Shown one piece after another: positions 25,772 to 33,840 of a DNA stretch of 38,393 bases. This DNA is from Dethiobacter sp. (GTDB taxonomy: Bacteria > Bacillota > Dethiobacteria > DTU022 > UBA8154). The position numbers and the translations under genes are program-made. The DNA is taken from NCBI GenBank assembly GCA_003605065.1, contig QZJM01000024.1, forward strand, positions 1 through 38,393. Direction: 5' to 3'. The notes under the pieces are model-generated. The model ran no database searches. It was not told where the DNA came from and saw only the letters and a program-made list of their open reading frames with translations. The first letter of the stretch is position 1. Each line of letters opens with the position of its first letter.

Positions 25772-28572
25772 ACAAGCACCTCCTTAATGATTTCCAAATG
25801 TGAAAAGTAAACAGGAGAAACATAGCCACTATCACTCTTCATTTCCATACGGCGCAGAATATGGCCTGGAGTAAGACTGGACAGCACCTGGTACAAGTTG
25901 GATCTTTCCGGATAGTCAGCAGCATAAGTCACAAGTGCTGCAGCGGCTATCGCCTTGACCCACTTCTGAGCGCTTTCAAGACCCAGCCATTCGCAACCGA
26001 CAAGATTGCGCAAGGCTGCAACCGGTGGAACTCTCACTATCCCCTCGCCACCGGTAAAACTAAACTCTTCACCATCACGGATCATGGCCACTGCACAATC
26101 CAAGGTTATCCCAATCACAAGCATAGAAAACAGTTCCCTGATAGCGGCATTCACTTCAGAATCTTTTTCTACAGCAATCGGGTTTCGGATCGGTACCAGA
26201 ATAAAGTGAGGAGTTTCGCAGACAAAACGCATTTGCATTGTTAGTTTATATGCTTTTCCTCTAATTTCTTTAAGTGTACCGCTGGAGTCAGGTATCGAAA
26301 GGTTTTCCACCGCCAGAAGGAAGTCTTCCTCAGACGTAAAATCTGTATCAAAGTCCTCATTCCATTCGTCAAGCCCTTCTCCAACAGTTTCGTTTAATAA
26401 CCTTTTCAACTCTCGGCGATATTCCTTTACTTTATCTTCACTTGCCCTGTAAGTAAAAACTTGTACCAATTCTGCTGGTGTATCTGGTATTACAAATTCT
26501 GTATCTTTAATAAGTAACTTCCGCGCTATTTCGCCAGACAGACTCAATGAAACTTTTTTTTGTGGGTCAGGATTAGCTTCAGACATAATGACAGATACTT
26601 GTTCCCATATTTGTAATGCTTTGTTCCTGAAGACCTCCCCAGAGTGGTATCCTATATTCATACGGGGCATTAGCACCATCATCTGAGCAACTTTTCCTTC
26701 TAGAATTTGCTGTTGGAGAAACCTTTCGAATTTGCAGGTATCACAAATAACGATGTATCCTGGGCTACCATGAGACGGAGCTCTGTTGGTATGAGATTCA
26801 GGATTATTGAGGAAATCCGCCTTGGCGTTGGTCCCACCTGTAAACGAACGATTACAAACAGGACACAAGTGTAATCCCCCTGCTTTGCGCGCCACAGGTT
26901 TAGAACCTTTGTATGCCTCAAGCTGTTCATCCACTAACTGTTTACAATGTATTTGTTCGGCAGGGTAAATCAAGTCTTTTACAAAGCTTTCGGCTATCTT
27001 TTCAGCCTCTACCCGTTTGGGGCGATTAACTTCGTCAAGACTGGCAAACCCCTCGTCAGCAATATCTACTAGTGTGTCTATCAAGAGCTCTACCCGCTGG
27101 TCATCAGGAAAAAATTCTACCGGGGTATCGTCACCCCCTGATATAAACCGAGAGCACAGGAGTGACCAAAATATATCGACAGCATATGCCATATCCCGAT
27201 CCGGCGTCAAGGTAGTTGTTTTTTGAAGTAATTCAAAACTCCTAATCCCAAATCTTTGCTCATAAGCATTCTTAACTGTTTCCATAAGAGATTCAAAAAT
27301 AGCCTTCTGAGCCTTAATAATCTCCTTTTCTTGCCTTTCAATAGCTTTTTCATCCTTTTTACTAATTTCAAACTTCTTGGTAATATCATCCATCACTGAT
27401 GCAGGCAATATAAACTTCTGATAATCAATAACTTTATTGCTAAAAACTGTCTTAAAAAACTTAAATATTACCATCTCAGGGTGCGCACGGCTAAGACGAT
27501 CACTTTGATAGTCTAGGTCCAAATTAGTTAAAAGACCTTCTATCCTACTACATTTACGATTATTTTGGCATTGTCTTAGGGTCTGGCAACGACCTTCTTC
27601 TCTTTGACATAAAGCCAACAGGTATCGATCCAACGTTTTTTGTCTATCTTCGGTTTTTTTCTTTCGAAAATTCTTAGTGCTTACCCGTCCAGCGGCAACA
27701 TGAAGGTATTGGCGCATCTCAGGATAATTAAAAAGATCCGGTTTTGGAACCATCGATGCAATTGGGCTTCCCACAACTCTTTGAAAAAAGTCTGATCCCA
27801 TAGCTCGCCTGACTTCTTGGACCAATCTTCTTAGTATCGTATCTCGATCTGGTTTGACAAGCTTTTCATTCACTCCAGCAACATAAATAGTTCCATTTGT
27901 ATAATGAATGAGAGGAAGCCAACCCTTCTCAATAAATGTATCACTTGCCGCTCTATGCAGGAGAGTTGTTGAAATACCGCGCAAAGAAACTTGATGATAT
28001 GTGGTTTTGAGATAAGGACTTAGTATACTCCTCTCCAAAGTAGATAAAGCATCAAACAAACCGTTAGCAGAAGCCAAATTGTCAATAGCGTCAGTTATTT
28101 CCGCTAACATCTTCCAACGTTTCAATGTATGACTAGCTATAGTTTGACTAAGAACAGTAGTGGGTGTCCGGGATTCATTCATATGTAAAAGTATGCCAGA
28201 AATTGCCTCACTAAAAAGACTCTCACTCCATGCGTACTCACCTATCAACTCAAACACAGCTTTCTTAGCTAGATCAGGAATACAATGACTAACAGCGGGT
28301 CCATTACCGTGAATATATAACTGCCAGGAATCCGTCTCCTTTCCTACATCATGGGCAAGCGTTGCAAGCCACAAAACTTTAACTTCTTCATCTGTCAGCC
28401 TAAACGTTTCTCTGCTTCGCAAGAATGGAAATAGAGAGATTAGCACATCCAATTGAATAAGAGTGTGCTCAAACAGGGACTGCTCAAATCCTTTCTTTTT
28501 GGCCAGCTTGAATTTCCATTTGCGATGGTTCATCCATTGTATCGCTTTATTCCTTGCAAATTCCCACTCCAT
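25768..28572 (-). CDS. cas10d: Cas10d (Csc3), large subunit of type I-D with HD nuclease
   Basis: This protein of about 934 aa is the I-D large subunit. Numbered from the ATG at 28578 (two residues more than the chosen start), His38 lies in FEHTL and the HD dyad in LATLAHDVGKETDSW is His76-Asp77, with a further His in ILLHMNESRTP. A zinc element is HLCPVCNRSF, followed much later by VICDTCKFERF. No GGDD is present, as usual for Cas10d. It supplies the DNA-cutting HD domain that cas3 lacks. The ATG at 28578 abuts the GGAGGA site, so the ATG at 28572, seven bases after it, is chosen. It is the first gene of the operon cas10d-orf207-csc2-csc1-cas3. Confidence 0.92.
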   Translation of the reverse strand: MEWEFARNKAIQWMNHRKWKFKLAKKKGFEQSLFEHTLIQLDVLISLFPFLRSRETFRLTDEEVKVLWLATLAHDVGKETDSWQLYIHGNGPAVSHCIPDLAKKAVFELIGEYAWSESLFSEAISGILLHMNESRTPTTVLSQTIASHTLKRWKMLAEITDAIDNLASANGLFDALSTLERSILSPYLKTTYHQVSLRGISTTLLHRAASDTFIEKGWLPLIHYTNGTIYVAGVNEKLVKPDRDTILRRLVQEVRRAMGSDFFQRVVGSPIASMVPKPDLFNYPEMRQYLHVAAGRVSTKNFRKKKTEDRQKTLDRYLLALCQREEGRCQTLRQCQNNRKCSRIEGLLTNLDLDYQSDRLSRAHPEMVIFKFFKTVFSNKVIDYQKFILPASVMDDITKKFEISKKDEKAIERQEKEIIKAQKAIFESLMETVKNAYEQRFGIRSFELLQKTTTLTPDRDMAYAVDIFWSLLCSRFISGGDDTPVEFFPDDQRVELLIDTLVDIADEGFASLDEVNRPKRVEAEKIAESFVKDLIYPAEQIHCKQLVDEQLEAYKGSKPVARKAGGLHLCPVCNRSFTGGTNAKADFLNNPESHTNRAPSHGSPGYIVICDTCKFERFLQQQILEGKVAQMMVLMPRMNIGYHSGEVFRNKALQIWEQVSVIMSEANPDPQKKVSLSLSGEIARKLLIKDTEFVIPDTPAELVQVFTYRASEDKVKEYRRELKRLLNETVGEGLDEWNEDFDTDFTSEEDFLLAVENLSIPDSSGTLKEIRGKAYKLTMQMRFVCETPHFILVPIRNPIAVEKDSEVNAAIRELFSMLVIGITLDCAVAMIRDGEEFSFTGGEGIVRVPPVAALRNLVGCEWLGLESAQKWVKAIAAAALVTYAADYPERSNLYQVLSSLTPGHILRRMEMKSDSGYVSPVYFSHLEIIKEVLV

Positions 28573-28589
28573 CAACATTCCTCCAATTT

Positions 28590-28681
28590 AACATTAGAAT
28601 ATAAGTATCCGAAACAGCTAATCTAAAGCTTAACTTTTTTTTACCTTGGAACTTAATTGGGTCATCTATCTTAAATCTCAC
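28590..28681 (-). pseudogene. Possible relic of a DUF5615-type toxin
   Basis: Downstream of the DUF433 relic, a GTG at 28681 opens VRFKIDD. DUF5615 (PIN-like) toxins, which usually accompany DUF433 antitoxins, start with MRFKIDEN. After seven codons the resemblance is lost and the frame runs toward cas10d. The match is short; position is the main support. Confidence 0.25.
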
Positions 28682-28727
28682 AGATAGAATTTGCTCCCTT
28701 CCCGCACATAGGTATCGCTGTCTTTAT

Positions 28728-28886
28728 TTATGCAAGCAAAGTAGCATGGGCCAGGACAGCTTGAATATCTTCAAACTGCAGAGACGAGTAATTCTCCAGA
28801 ATTTCTTTGTAATTCCTACCGTTTGCCAAATTATTAAGGATTACCGGAAACTGGTATTCTATAGTACCCTTACTGTATATTGAAAT
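28728..28886 (-). pseudogene. Relic of a DUF433 antitoxin
   Basis: A frame between two stops reads TIEYQFPVILNNLANGRNYK, then EILENYSSLQFEDIQAVLAH and ATLLA before the stop. DUF433 proteins have the pattern RIPVSLILDNLA..G.S..EILE.YPSL..EDI.AAL.YA, so the whole C-terminal part is recognisable. It has no start codon and a stop just in front, so it is decayed. Such antitoxins occur in pairs with DUF5615 toxins. It lies in the 650-base gap between cas10d and the WYL gene. Confidence 0.6.
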
Positions 28887-29100
28887 TTACATGGATTTAT
28901 TTTTATTCACCAGCCTTTCAAGAAAATCTGATCGAAACAATGTAATATTACTTGATTATTTTTTGATTTAAACATTTGTGACATTATTACCTATGTTCAG
29001 TTTAGTAAGGAATTTTATATTGATATATTACCATTCGAGGTAAGATATGTCAAACATTTTTAATTTTATTCCCTTTAGGCTTTTATATTTTTAAAAGTAC
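28887..29100. other. AT-rich intergenic stretch, nothing recognised
   Basis: This strongly AT-rich stretch has stops in all frames and no recognisable gene, repeat or strong promoter. The cas10d operon promoter may lie here or in the neighbouring relic, but no clear -35/-10 pair was found. Confidence 0.4.
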
Positions 29101-29181
29101 AAAATAAAAACCATCTCTCAGGAAGTAAGATAAACACAAAACTTAACATTTTTCAGTCCCTTACTCCGAGATGGCTTTGAC
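29101..29181 (-). terminator. Hairpin with T tract; part resembles a CRISPR repeat
   Basis: On the minus strand CCATCTCGGAGTAAG (29174-29160), a 30-base loop and CTTACTTCCTGAGAGATGG (29129-29111) form about 15 base pairs with a small bulge, followed by TTTTTATTTT. That fits termination of the WYL gene, which ends at 29228. The upstream arm and loop also read GGAGTAAGGGACTGAAAA, very like the 3' end of the array repeat (GGGGACTGAAAG), and both contain CCAT upstream. It may be a solitary, degenerate CRISPR repeat. The two readings are not exclusive. Confidence 0.55.
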
Positions 29182-29227
29182 AGCATTTTAATCTTATAAT
29201 TCTCCATTGTCAACTCAACCTCGTATT

Positions 29228-30190
29228 TTAATTAAAATATCTCGCTAAAGCTTCATTTAATTCCACTACAATTCTCTTTCTCAACCCTGCCGGTTCCAAC
29301 ACTTCCACCTGACTTCCCCAGCCCAGGAGCCAGGTCCGGAATTCGGGAGTATCGGGAACCTTAAAAGTGCAGGAGAGTTTTCCGTCTTCCAATTCCTCTA
29401 GCTCCTGTGTTTCATGATAGCGTGTCTCGCGGAAAAGACGTGCTGCCGGAGGATAAACCAGTATTTTTGCTTTGATTGCATCTTCGTTTCCCCGGTAAAC
29501 CTGCCAGCTCGGGCCGAGATACTTGTTTAAATCAAATTCGGGATTACGGTTGAAGCGCGCTCCAACCTTTTTAACAGAGTTAAAGCGGTCAATGCGGAAA
29601 CTGCGCATGTTATTATGTTTGTGACAGTAGGCCGCTAAATAAAGGTTACCCTTGTTCCAGTAGAGATCATAGGGATCTATAAGCCTTTCCGTTACTTCAT
29701 CGCTGGAGAAAGAATCGTAGACAACAATTATTGAGCGGCAGTGGTAGATACATTCAGTTATTTGTTGGATAAGACCCTGCCAGGGCGAATAATCGCGTAT
29801 TTTTTCACTAAGGTAGGTAAAACGGGGCTCCAGGCGGTAAAAAGCACGTTTGTCCTCGATTGAACAGATTGCCGCTTTTACTTTAAGCAGAGCCGTTCCC
29901 AGGTCATCACAAAGAGGAAGCCCCTCCTGAGAAAGCAAGGACTGCCCCGCAGCAACAATGGCCAGCGCTTCTGCAGCAGTAAAAGTAAGTGGTGTAAGGT
30001 AATGCCTCTGTAAACCGGATTCCGCATCTTTAAAATTATGTAAAGGAAAGCCCAGGCGCTTAATATCATTCAGGTAGCGGTAAACAGAACGTTCTGAAAC
30101 CTGCAGCCGGTCGGCAAGGTCGGAGGCAGAAGCTGCAGGATTTTGGGATAAAGCAAGAATCACTTTAATAATGCGCTCTGTTTTGTTCAT
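29228..30190 (-). CDS. HTH-WYL transcriptional regulator
   Basis: This protein of about 320 aa has an N-terminal winged helix (ASDLADRLQVSERSVYRYLN) and a central WYL-type domain with DPYDLYWNKGNLYLAAYCHK and SFRIDRF, where the tripeptide reads LYL. A C-terminal WCX-like part ends the protein. WYL proteins bind nucleic acid ligands and regulate CRISPR and other defence loci; a WYL repressor is known for a type I-D array in Synechocystis. It follows cas6 by about 80 bases. The ATG at 30190 is chosen, but a GTG at 30202 in the same frame is possible and neither has a strong ribosome binding site. Confidence 0.88.
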   Translation of the reverse strand: MNKTERIIKVILALSQNPAASASDLADRLQVSERSVYRYLNDIKRLGFPLHNFKDAESGLQRHYLTPLTFTAAEALAIVAAGQSLLSQEGLPLCDDLGTALLKVKAAICSIEDKRAFYRLEPRFTYLSEKIRDYSPWQGLIQQITECIYHCRSIIVVYDSFSSDEVTERLIDPYDLYWNKGNLYLAAYCHKHNNMRSFRIDRFNSVKKVGARFNRNPEFDLNKYLGPSWQVYRGNEDAIKAKILVYPPAARLFRETRYHETQELEELEDGKLSCTFKVPDTPEFRTWLLGWGSQVEVLEPAGLRKRIVVELNEALARYFN

Positions 30191-30202
30191 AAGGTAAATC
30201 AC

Positions 30203-30275
30203 CAGTACTTTTGATAATAAATACTATAACACAATAAAACAAAAAAATGCAAAAATTGTCTGTCAGTTTCTGTCA
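30203..30275 (-). promoter_or_regulatory. Possible promoter and direct repeat before the WYL gene
   Basis: On the minus strand TTGCAT and TATAGT are separated by 18 bases and could drive the WYL gene separately from cas6. Over the cas6 stop codon, CTGTCA occurs twice with 10-base spacing, a helical-turn arrangement that could be a regulator site. This rests on inspection only. Confidence 0.3.
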
Positions 30276-31223
30276 TTGAACGTCTATTCGGTACTTACCA
30301 AGCCCGAAAACTGTATTCTTCCCCACATGGACCTGTTCGCCCAGGATGAGCCAGGGTAAAAACTCGCTCAGGTTTCCTTCATAAGTTACAGTACCGACCA
30401 GCCCACCCATATTCATGCGCTGCTGCTGTCGCTGGGAGTATCGTTCCCAATCATGCCAGGAGGTGGAGTTTTCTAGAAGGGAGATTGCACAGGCACGTTC
30501 GGATAAACCGGCGTAATCAGCCAAAAGTTTTTCTCCGTGGTGAAAATAAGCTAAAGAAGACAAACGGCGCATAATCTGGCGAAAAAGAATGTGAAACTCG
30601 GGACGCCTAACAATTATGCCGCCATCTTTCAATCTGACCGGCGTTTCAAATATAATCCTGATCTTTTTTATATTTGCAGGTAAATTTTCCATAAGCTGCG
30701 AGGCTGAATAAGCAAGATCAAGGTTCTGAACCGTATTTGTCCGGGAAGAATAGATGGATTGAGCCTCATTAAAGCCAATGGCCGTTATATCATCTAAGAT
30801 AAAGGAACGGCGGTCGCGGCCGATGCCGGCTTCACCCATTTCCCGAAACACTACAATAAAATAAGGCAGGTACTGGATAGCACGGCCGATGAGCACAAGG
30901 TGGAAGATTAAGCTTTCACCGGAAGCATAGGAGGTTTTCGTTTCTAAAGGCGGCTCCAGGACAAAGGGACGGGGGATGCTCTCATATTTGCTTAAAGCCT
31001 GTGTATCCGGGGGGGGTGAGGTCTCAAAAATATAGGCATAAGGGCACTGTTCTTTTAATAAGCAGCCCCCGCATTCTGCCTGTCGTACGGAACAGGTAAT
31101 ACGGCGGAATACCTGCCCGAAGCCTCCACGAAAGGTAGAGCCTTTGTAGGGTGGAAGGGATAAGCCGAATTTTCCTGCGGTAATGGTTACCTGGTATCGT
31201 GCCAGTTGAAAATTCTCAAACAT
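30273..31223 (-). CDS. cas6: Cas6 crRNA-processing endoribonuclease
   Basis: This 316-aa RAMP resembles the Cas6 family of PF10040 type. Features are LPPYKGSTFRGGFGQVFRR near the N terminus, a cysteine set CSVRQAECGGCLLKEQC, IGRDRRSFIL in the middle, and the C-terminal glycine-rich loop VGKNTVFGLGKY. It should cleave the precursor in the repeat to leave an eight-base 5' handle. Catalytic residues cannot be assigned by eye. It is the only Cas6 seen and lies 27 kb from the array, so it presumably serves all three effectors. It starts behind AGAGG. Confidence 0.85.
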   Translation of the reverse strand: MFENFQLARYQVTITAGKFGLSLPPYKGSTFRGGFGQVFRRITCSVRQAECGGCLLKEQCPYAYIFETSPPPDTQALSKYESIPRPFVLEPPLETKTSYASGESLIFHLVLIGRAIQYLPYFIVVFREMGEAGIGRDRRSFILDDITAIGFNEAQSIYSSRTNTVQNLDLAYSASQLMENLPANIKKIRIIFETPVRLKDGGIIVRRPEFHILFRQIMRRLSSLAYFHHGEKLLADYAGLSERACAISLLENSTSWHDWERYSQRQQQRMNMGGLVGTVTYEGNLSEFLPWLILGEQVHVGKNTVFGLGKYRIDVQ

Positions 31224-31408
31224 AACATAACCTCTCTTAATATCACAGTAATTCGCTATGCTTCCTAAAATTTCCTTGGAACTTTTGCCGTATTCTAAAA
31301 AATTTTTTTCAAAATATCATAAATTTGGCCAAATTTAAAAAGGTTTTATTCTTTCTATACCGAACATAATATAGATAAGAACTAGAATGTTACCAGGGGG
31401 TAACTACC
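31224..31408. promoter_or_regulatory. Divergent intergenic region, cas6 / isochorismatase-like gene
   Basis: This AT-rich 185-base gap separates two diverging genes and must hold both promoters. GGGGG at 31396-31400 is the ribosome binding site of the rightward gene. CATAAT near 31366 could be its -10 box, but no good -35 is visible. It marks the right edge of the CRISPR-Cas cluster. Confidence 0.4.
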
Positions 31409-32260
31409 TTGAAAGAGGTTAAATTGGATTTAATCAATTTAATATTGGTTGCTGTATTGTTAATTATAAATTTACAGAATAATATGCCAATAAGAGTGCA
31501 AAATTATTATAATCCTTTAATTAAACAGGGAAACAATATCACGCTTTTTCAAAAGGAAAATAATATCCAGGAAATCCGCCAATTTTCGCCCATTTTAAAT
31601 GACTATCCGGAATTTGTCAGCCCGGTTAACCCGGGGAGAAGATTTTTGGGAAACCCGCTGGTCTCGGACAATAACGCTACGCTTGCCGTAAAAGCCTGGT
31701 ATTTCTCTTATCATGCCGGGGGAGTAGTGGAAGCAACAAATTTGTTAAACAAAGATAAAACCGCCATTATCATGGTGTACCCGCACAGCACTAACAACTG
31801 GGACAGTGGTTTTTTTTTCGGAACACAAGAAAAGAACGATATATACATTGAACATGCCAAAACAGTCCTGAAACCTTTTTTAGACCATTTTAACAGCAAG
31901 GTTAGACTGGTCGGGTACTCGCTGCCTGACGGGCTGATGATGATAGAAACAGCCGAAACCGCTAACAATAAAATTAATTTATATAATATCCGGGATTACC
32001 ATAAATTTAAAAGATACCTCCAGCTTGAAGGTATAGAACATGTTTTGTTATGCGGTTATGCTACGGATATATGCCTGAAGGAAACAATGGCCGGCTATGC
32101 CAATTTAAGAAAAGACTTCAACGTCTTTATCGTCGGTGATGCCACCCTGGCAACCTTCCCGGCCTCAGAAAGTCCCGCCGGCCCGACAGGCATGGCGCTG
32201 GCAAACGCCTCGCTGGAAAATCTCATCACACAGGTTTCGTGGATACAGGAAATAGAATAA
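31409..32260 (+). CDS. Exported or membrane-anchored isochorismatase-fold protein
   Basis: This 283-aa protein starts with TTG, eight bases after GGGGG. Residues 9-22 (NLILVAVLLIINL) are a hydrophobic segment, so it is probably a signal peptide or membrane anchor. The rest resembles the cysteine hydrolase (isochorismatase) fold: KTAIIMVYPHSTNNW for the first strand, and HVLLCGYATDICLKETMAGY with the nucleophile-type Cys, then VFIVGDATLATF. The Asp normally found in the first strand (DxQ) is not present, as Tyr-Pro-His stands there. The substrate is unknown. It has the opposite strand to the cas genes and is probably unrelated to them. Confidence 0.7.
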   Translation: MKEVKLDLINLILVAVLLIINLQNNMPIRVQNYYNPLIKQGNNITLFQKENNIQEIRQFSPILNDYPEFVSPVNPGRRFLGNPLVSDNNATLAVKAWYFSYHAGGVVEATNLLNKDKTAIIMVYPHSTNNWDSGFFFGTQEKNDIYIEHAKTVLKPFLDHFNSKVRLVGYSLPDGLMMIETAETANNKINLYNIRDYHKFKRYLQLEGIEHVLLCGYATDICLKETMAGYANLRKDFNVFIVGDATLATFPASESPAGPTGMALANASLENLITQVSWIQEIE

Positions 32261-32262
32261 CA

Positions 32263-32310
32263 AAAAAGCGGCAACGATCGGGTCTTATAAACCTCAATGT
32301 TACCGCTTTT
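32263..32310. terminator. Bidirectional intrinsic terminator
   Basis: AAAAGCGGCAAC and GTTACCGCTTTT form a stem with one mismatch and a loop of about 23 bases. A run of A on the left and of T on the right make it usable in both directions, for the isochorismatase-like gene and for the tRNA operon. Confidence 0.75.
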
Positions 32311-32314
32311 CTTA

Positions 32315-32389
32315 TGGTGGGCGAAACAGGATTTGAACCTGTGACCCCCTGCTTGTAAGGCAGGTGCTCCCCCGCTGAGCTATTCGCCC
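32315..32389 (-). tRNA. tRNA-Val (anticodon TAC)
   Basis: The minus strand folds as a cloverleaf. The acceptor is GGGCGAA with TTCGCCC, the anticodon loop is CTTACAA between CCTGC and GCAGG, and the T arm contains GGTTCGAACC. CCA is encoded. It is the last of four tRNAs in the operon. Confidence 0.95.
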
Positions 32390-32390
32390 A

Positions 32391-32466
32391 TGGTGACCCC
32401 TAGGGGATTTGAACCCCTGCTGCCAGCTTGAAAGGCTGGTGTCCTCACCGATTAGACGAAGGGGCC
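32391..32466 (-). tRNA. tRNA-Glu (anticodon TTC)
   Basis: The minus strand begins GGCCCCTTCGTCTAATCGG and ends with encoded CCA. The anticodon loop is CTTTCAA between CCAGC and GCTGG. The T loop contains GTTCAAATC. Confidence 0.95.
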
Positions 32467-32479
32467 GGAAGGACATAAA

Positions 32480-32554
32480 TGGTGGGCCCACTAGGACTCG
32501 AACCTAGAACCGACCGGTTATGAGCCGGTAGCTCTGCCATTGAGCTATGGGCCC
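32480..32554 (-). tRNA. tRNA with anticodon CAT (Met elongator or Ile2)
   Basis: The minus strand begins GGGCCCATAGCTCAATGGC and ends with encoded CCA. The loop is CTCATAA between ACCGG and CCGGT. It lacks the three G-C pairs of an initiator anticodon stem. Elongator tRNA-Met and lysidine-type tRNA-Ile share this anticodon in DNA and cannot be told apart safely by eye. Confidence 0.9.
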
Positions 32555-32562
32555 AGATAAAA

Positions 32563-32637
32563 TGGCTCCCCAGGCAGGATTCGAACCTGCAACCTACCGG
32601 TTAACAGCCGGTTGCTCTACCGTTGAGCTACTGAGGA
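32563..32637 (-). tRNA. tRNA-Asn (anticodon GTT)
   Basis: The minus strand begins TCCTCAGTAGCTCAACGG and ends with encoded CCA. The anticodon loop is CTGTTAA between ACCGG and CCGGT; the T arm contains GGTTCGAATCC. It is the first of the four tRNAs. Confidence 0.95.
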
Positions 32638-32658
32638 ACGCCCTAAACGACAATTATT

Positions 32659-32687
32659 ATTATAACGGATTAGACACTTACAGTCAA
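32659..32687 (-). promoter_or_regulatory. Promoter of the tRNA operon
   Basis: On the minus strand TTGACT (32687-32682), 17 bases, TATAAT (32664-32659) is a near-consensus sigma-A promoter. It lies about 20 bases before tRNA-Asn, and is followed by no other gene start. Confidence 0.8.
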
Positions 32688-32733
32688 GTACCTGGTAATT
32701 GTAATTTTTTGTTCCCGTTTTTAGCTTCTACCT

Positions 32734-33840
32734 TTACTCTAAATAATCTTTCAGGCGCTTGCTGCGCATGGGATGCCTGAGTTTGCGCAGCGCCTTGGCT
32801 TCTATCTGCCTGATGCGCTCCCTGGTTACACCGAAAACCTGGCCCACTTCCTCCAGGGTACGGGTGCGGCCATCGTCAAGACCGAAACGCAGGCGCAGGA
32901 CCTTCTGCTCCCGGGGTGTAAGGGTATCCAGAACATCCTCCAGCTGCTCCCTGAGGAGCTCGAAGGCGGCAGCATCAGCAGGCGCCTGGACTTCCTGATC
33001 TTCGATGAAATCCCCCAGGTGGCTGTCGTCTTCCTCGCCGATGGGCGTTTCCAGCGATACGGGTTCCTGGGCTATTTTAAGGATTTCCCTCACTCTTTCC
33101 ACGCTGATATCCATTTCATGGGCAATCTCTTCCGGGGATGGTTCCCGCCCCAGTTCCTGGACAAGCTGCCGGGAAACCCTGATCAGCTTGTTGATCGTTT
33201 CTACCATATGCACAGGGATACGGATAGTACGGGCCTGATCAGCAATAGCCCTGGTAATGGCCTGCCTTATCCACCAGGTAGCATAAGTGCTGAACTTGTA
33301 GCCCTTGCGGTAATCAAATTTTTCCACGGCTTTAATAAGCCCCAGGTTGCCTTCCTGAATAAGATCAAGGAAAAGCATACCCCTTCCCACGTACTTTTTA
33401 GCAATACTTACTACCAGGCGCAGGTTGGCTTCGGCCAGGCGTCTTTTGGCATCCTCCTCGCCTTTTTCCATTCTCCGGGCCAGGTTAGTCTCCTCTTCAG
33501 AGTTCAGAAGAGGGATTTTCCCTATTTCCTTAAGGTACATCCGTACCGGATCATTTATGGTTACACCCTCAGGAACAAGGATATCTATATCTCCGCCTTT
33601 TAATGTTTCTTCTTCTATTATGTCAACATCAGGTACATCAGATAACTCATCAATAACCTCAATGCCCTGGCGGGAAAGTTCCTCGTAAAATTCATCGATA
33701 ACTTCGGTGATGAGGTTGAAATCCTGCAACGCATCAATAATTTCCTTATAAGTAAGGTTACCCTTTTTTTTACCCTTCTCAAACAAGGAATGCTGGATTT
33801 CCTGAAGAGATATTTTCTTCTCCACTTCTTTAGACATCAA
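32734..33840 (-). CDS. rpoD: Housekeeping sigma factor RpoD (SigA)
   Basis: This 368-aa protein is the primary sigma factor. Region 1.2 is [16 protein letters not shown], region 2 has [20 protein letters not shown] then [20 protein letters not shown], and region 4.2 has [20 protein letters not shown]. The length is the same as in Bacillus SigA. It overlaps the end of dnaG by about 11 bases, the classical dnaG-rpoD operon of Firmicutes. Confidence 0.98.
   Translation of the reverse strand: MMSKEVEKKISLQEIQHSLFEKGKKKGNLTYKEIIDALQDFNLITEVIDEFYEELSRQGIEVIDELSDVPDVDIIEEETLKGGDIDILVPEGVTINDPVRMYLKEIGKIPLLNSEEETNLARRMEKGEEDAKRRLAEANLRLVVSIAKKYVGRGMLFLDLIQEGNLGLIKAVEKFDYRKGYKFSTYATWWIRQAITRAIADQARTIRIPVHMVETINKLIRVSRQLVQELGREPSPEEIAHEMDISVERVREILKIAQEPVSLETPIGEEDDSHLGDFIEDQEVQAPADAAAFELLREQLEDVLDTLTPREQKVLRLRFGLDDGRTRTLEEVGQVFGVTRERIRQIEAKALRKLRHPMRSKRLKDYLE

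Noticed and set aside
32773-33603. Plus-strand frame of 276 codons opposite rpoD
   Set aside because: It is antisense to a conserved essential gene and has no recognisable motif; it reflects rpoD codon use.
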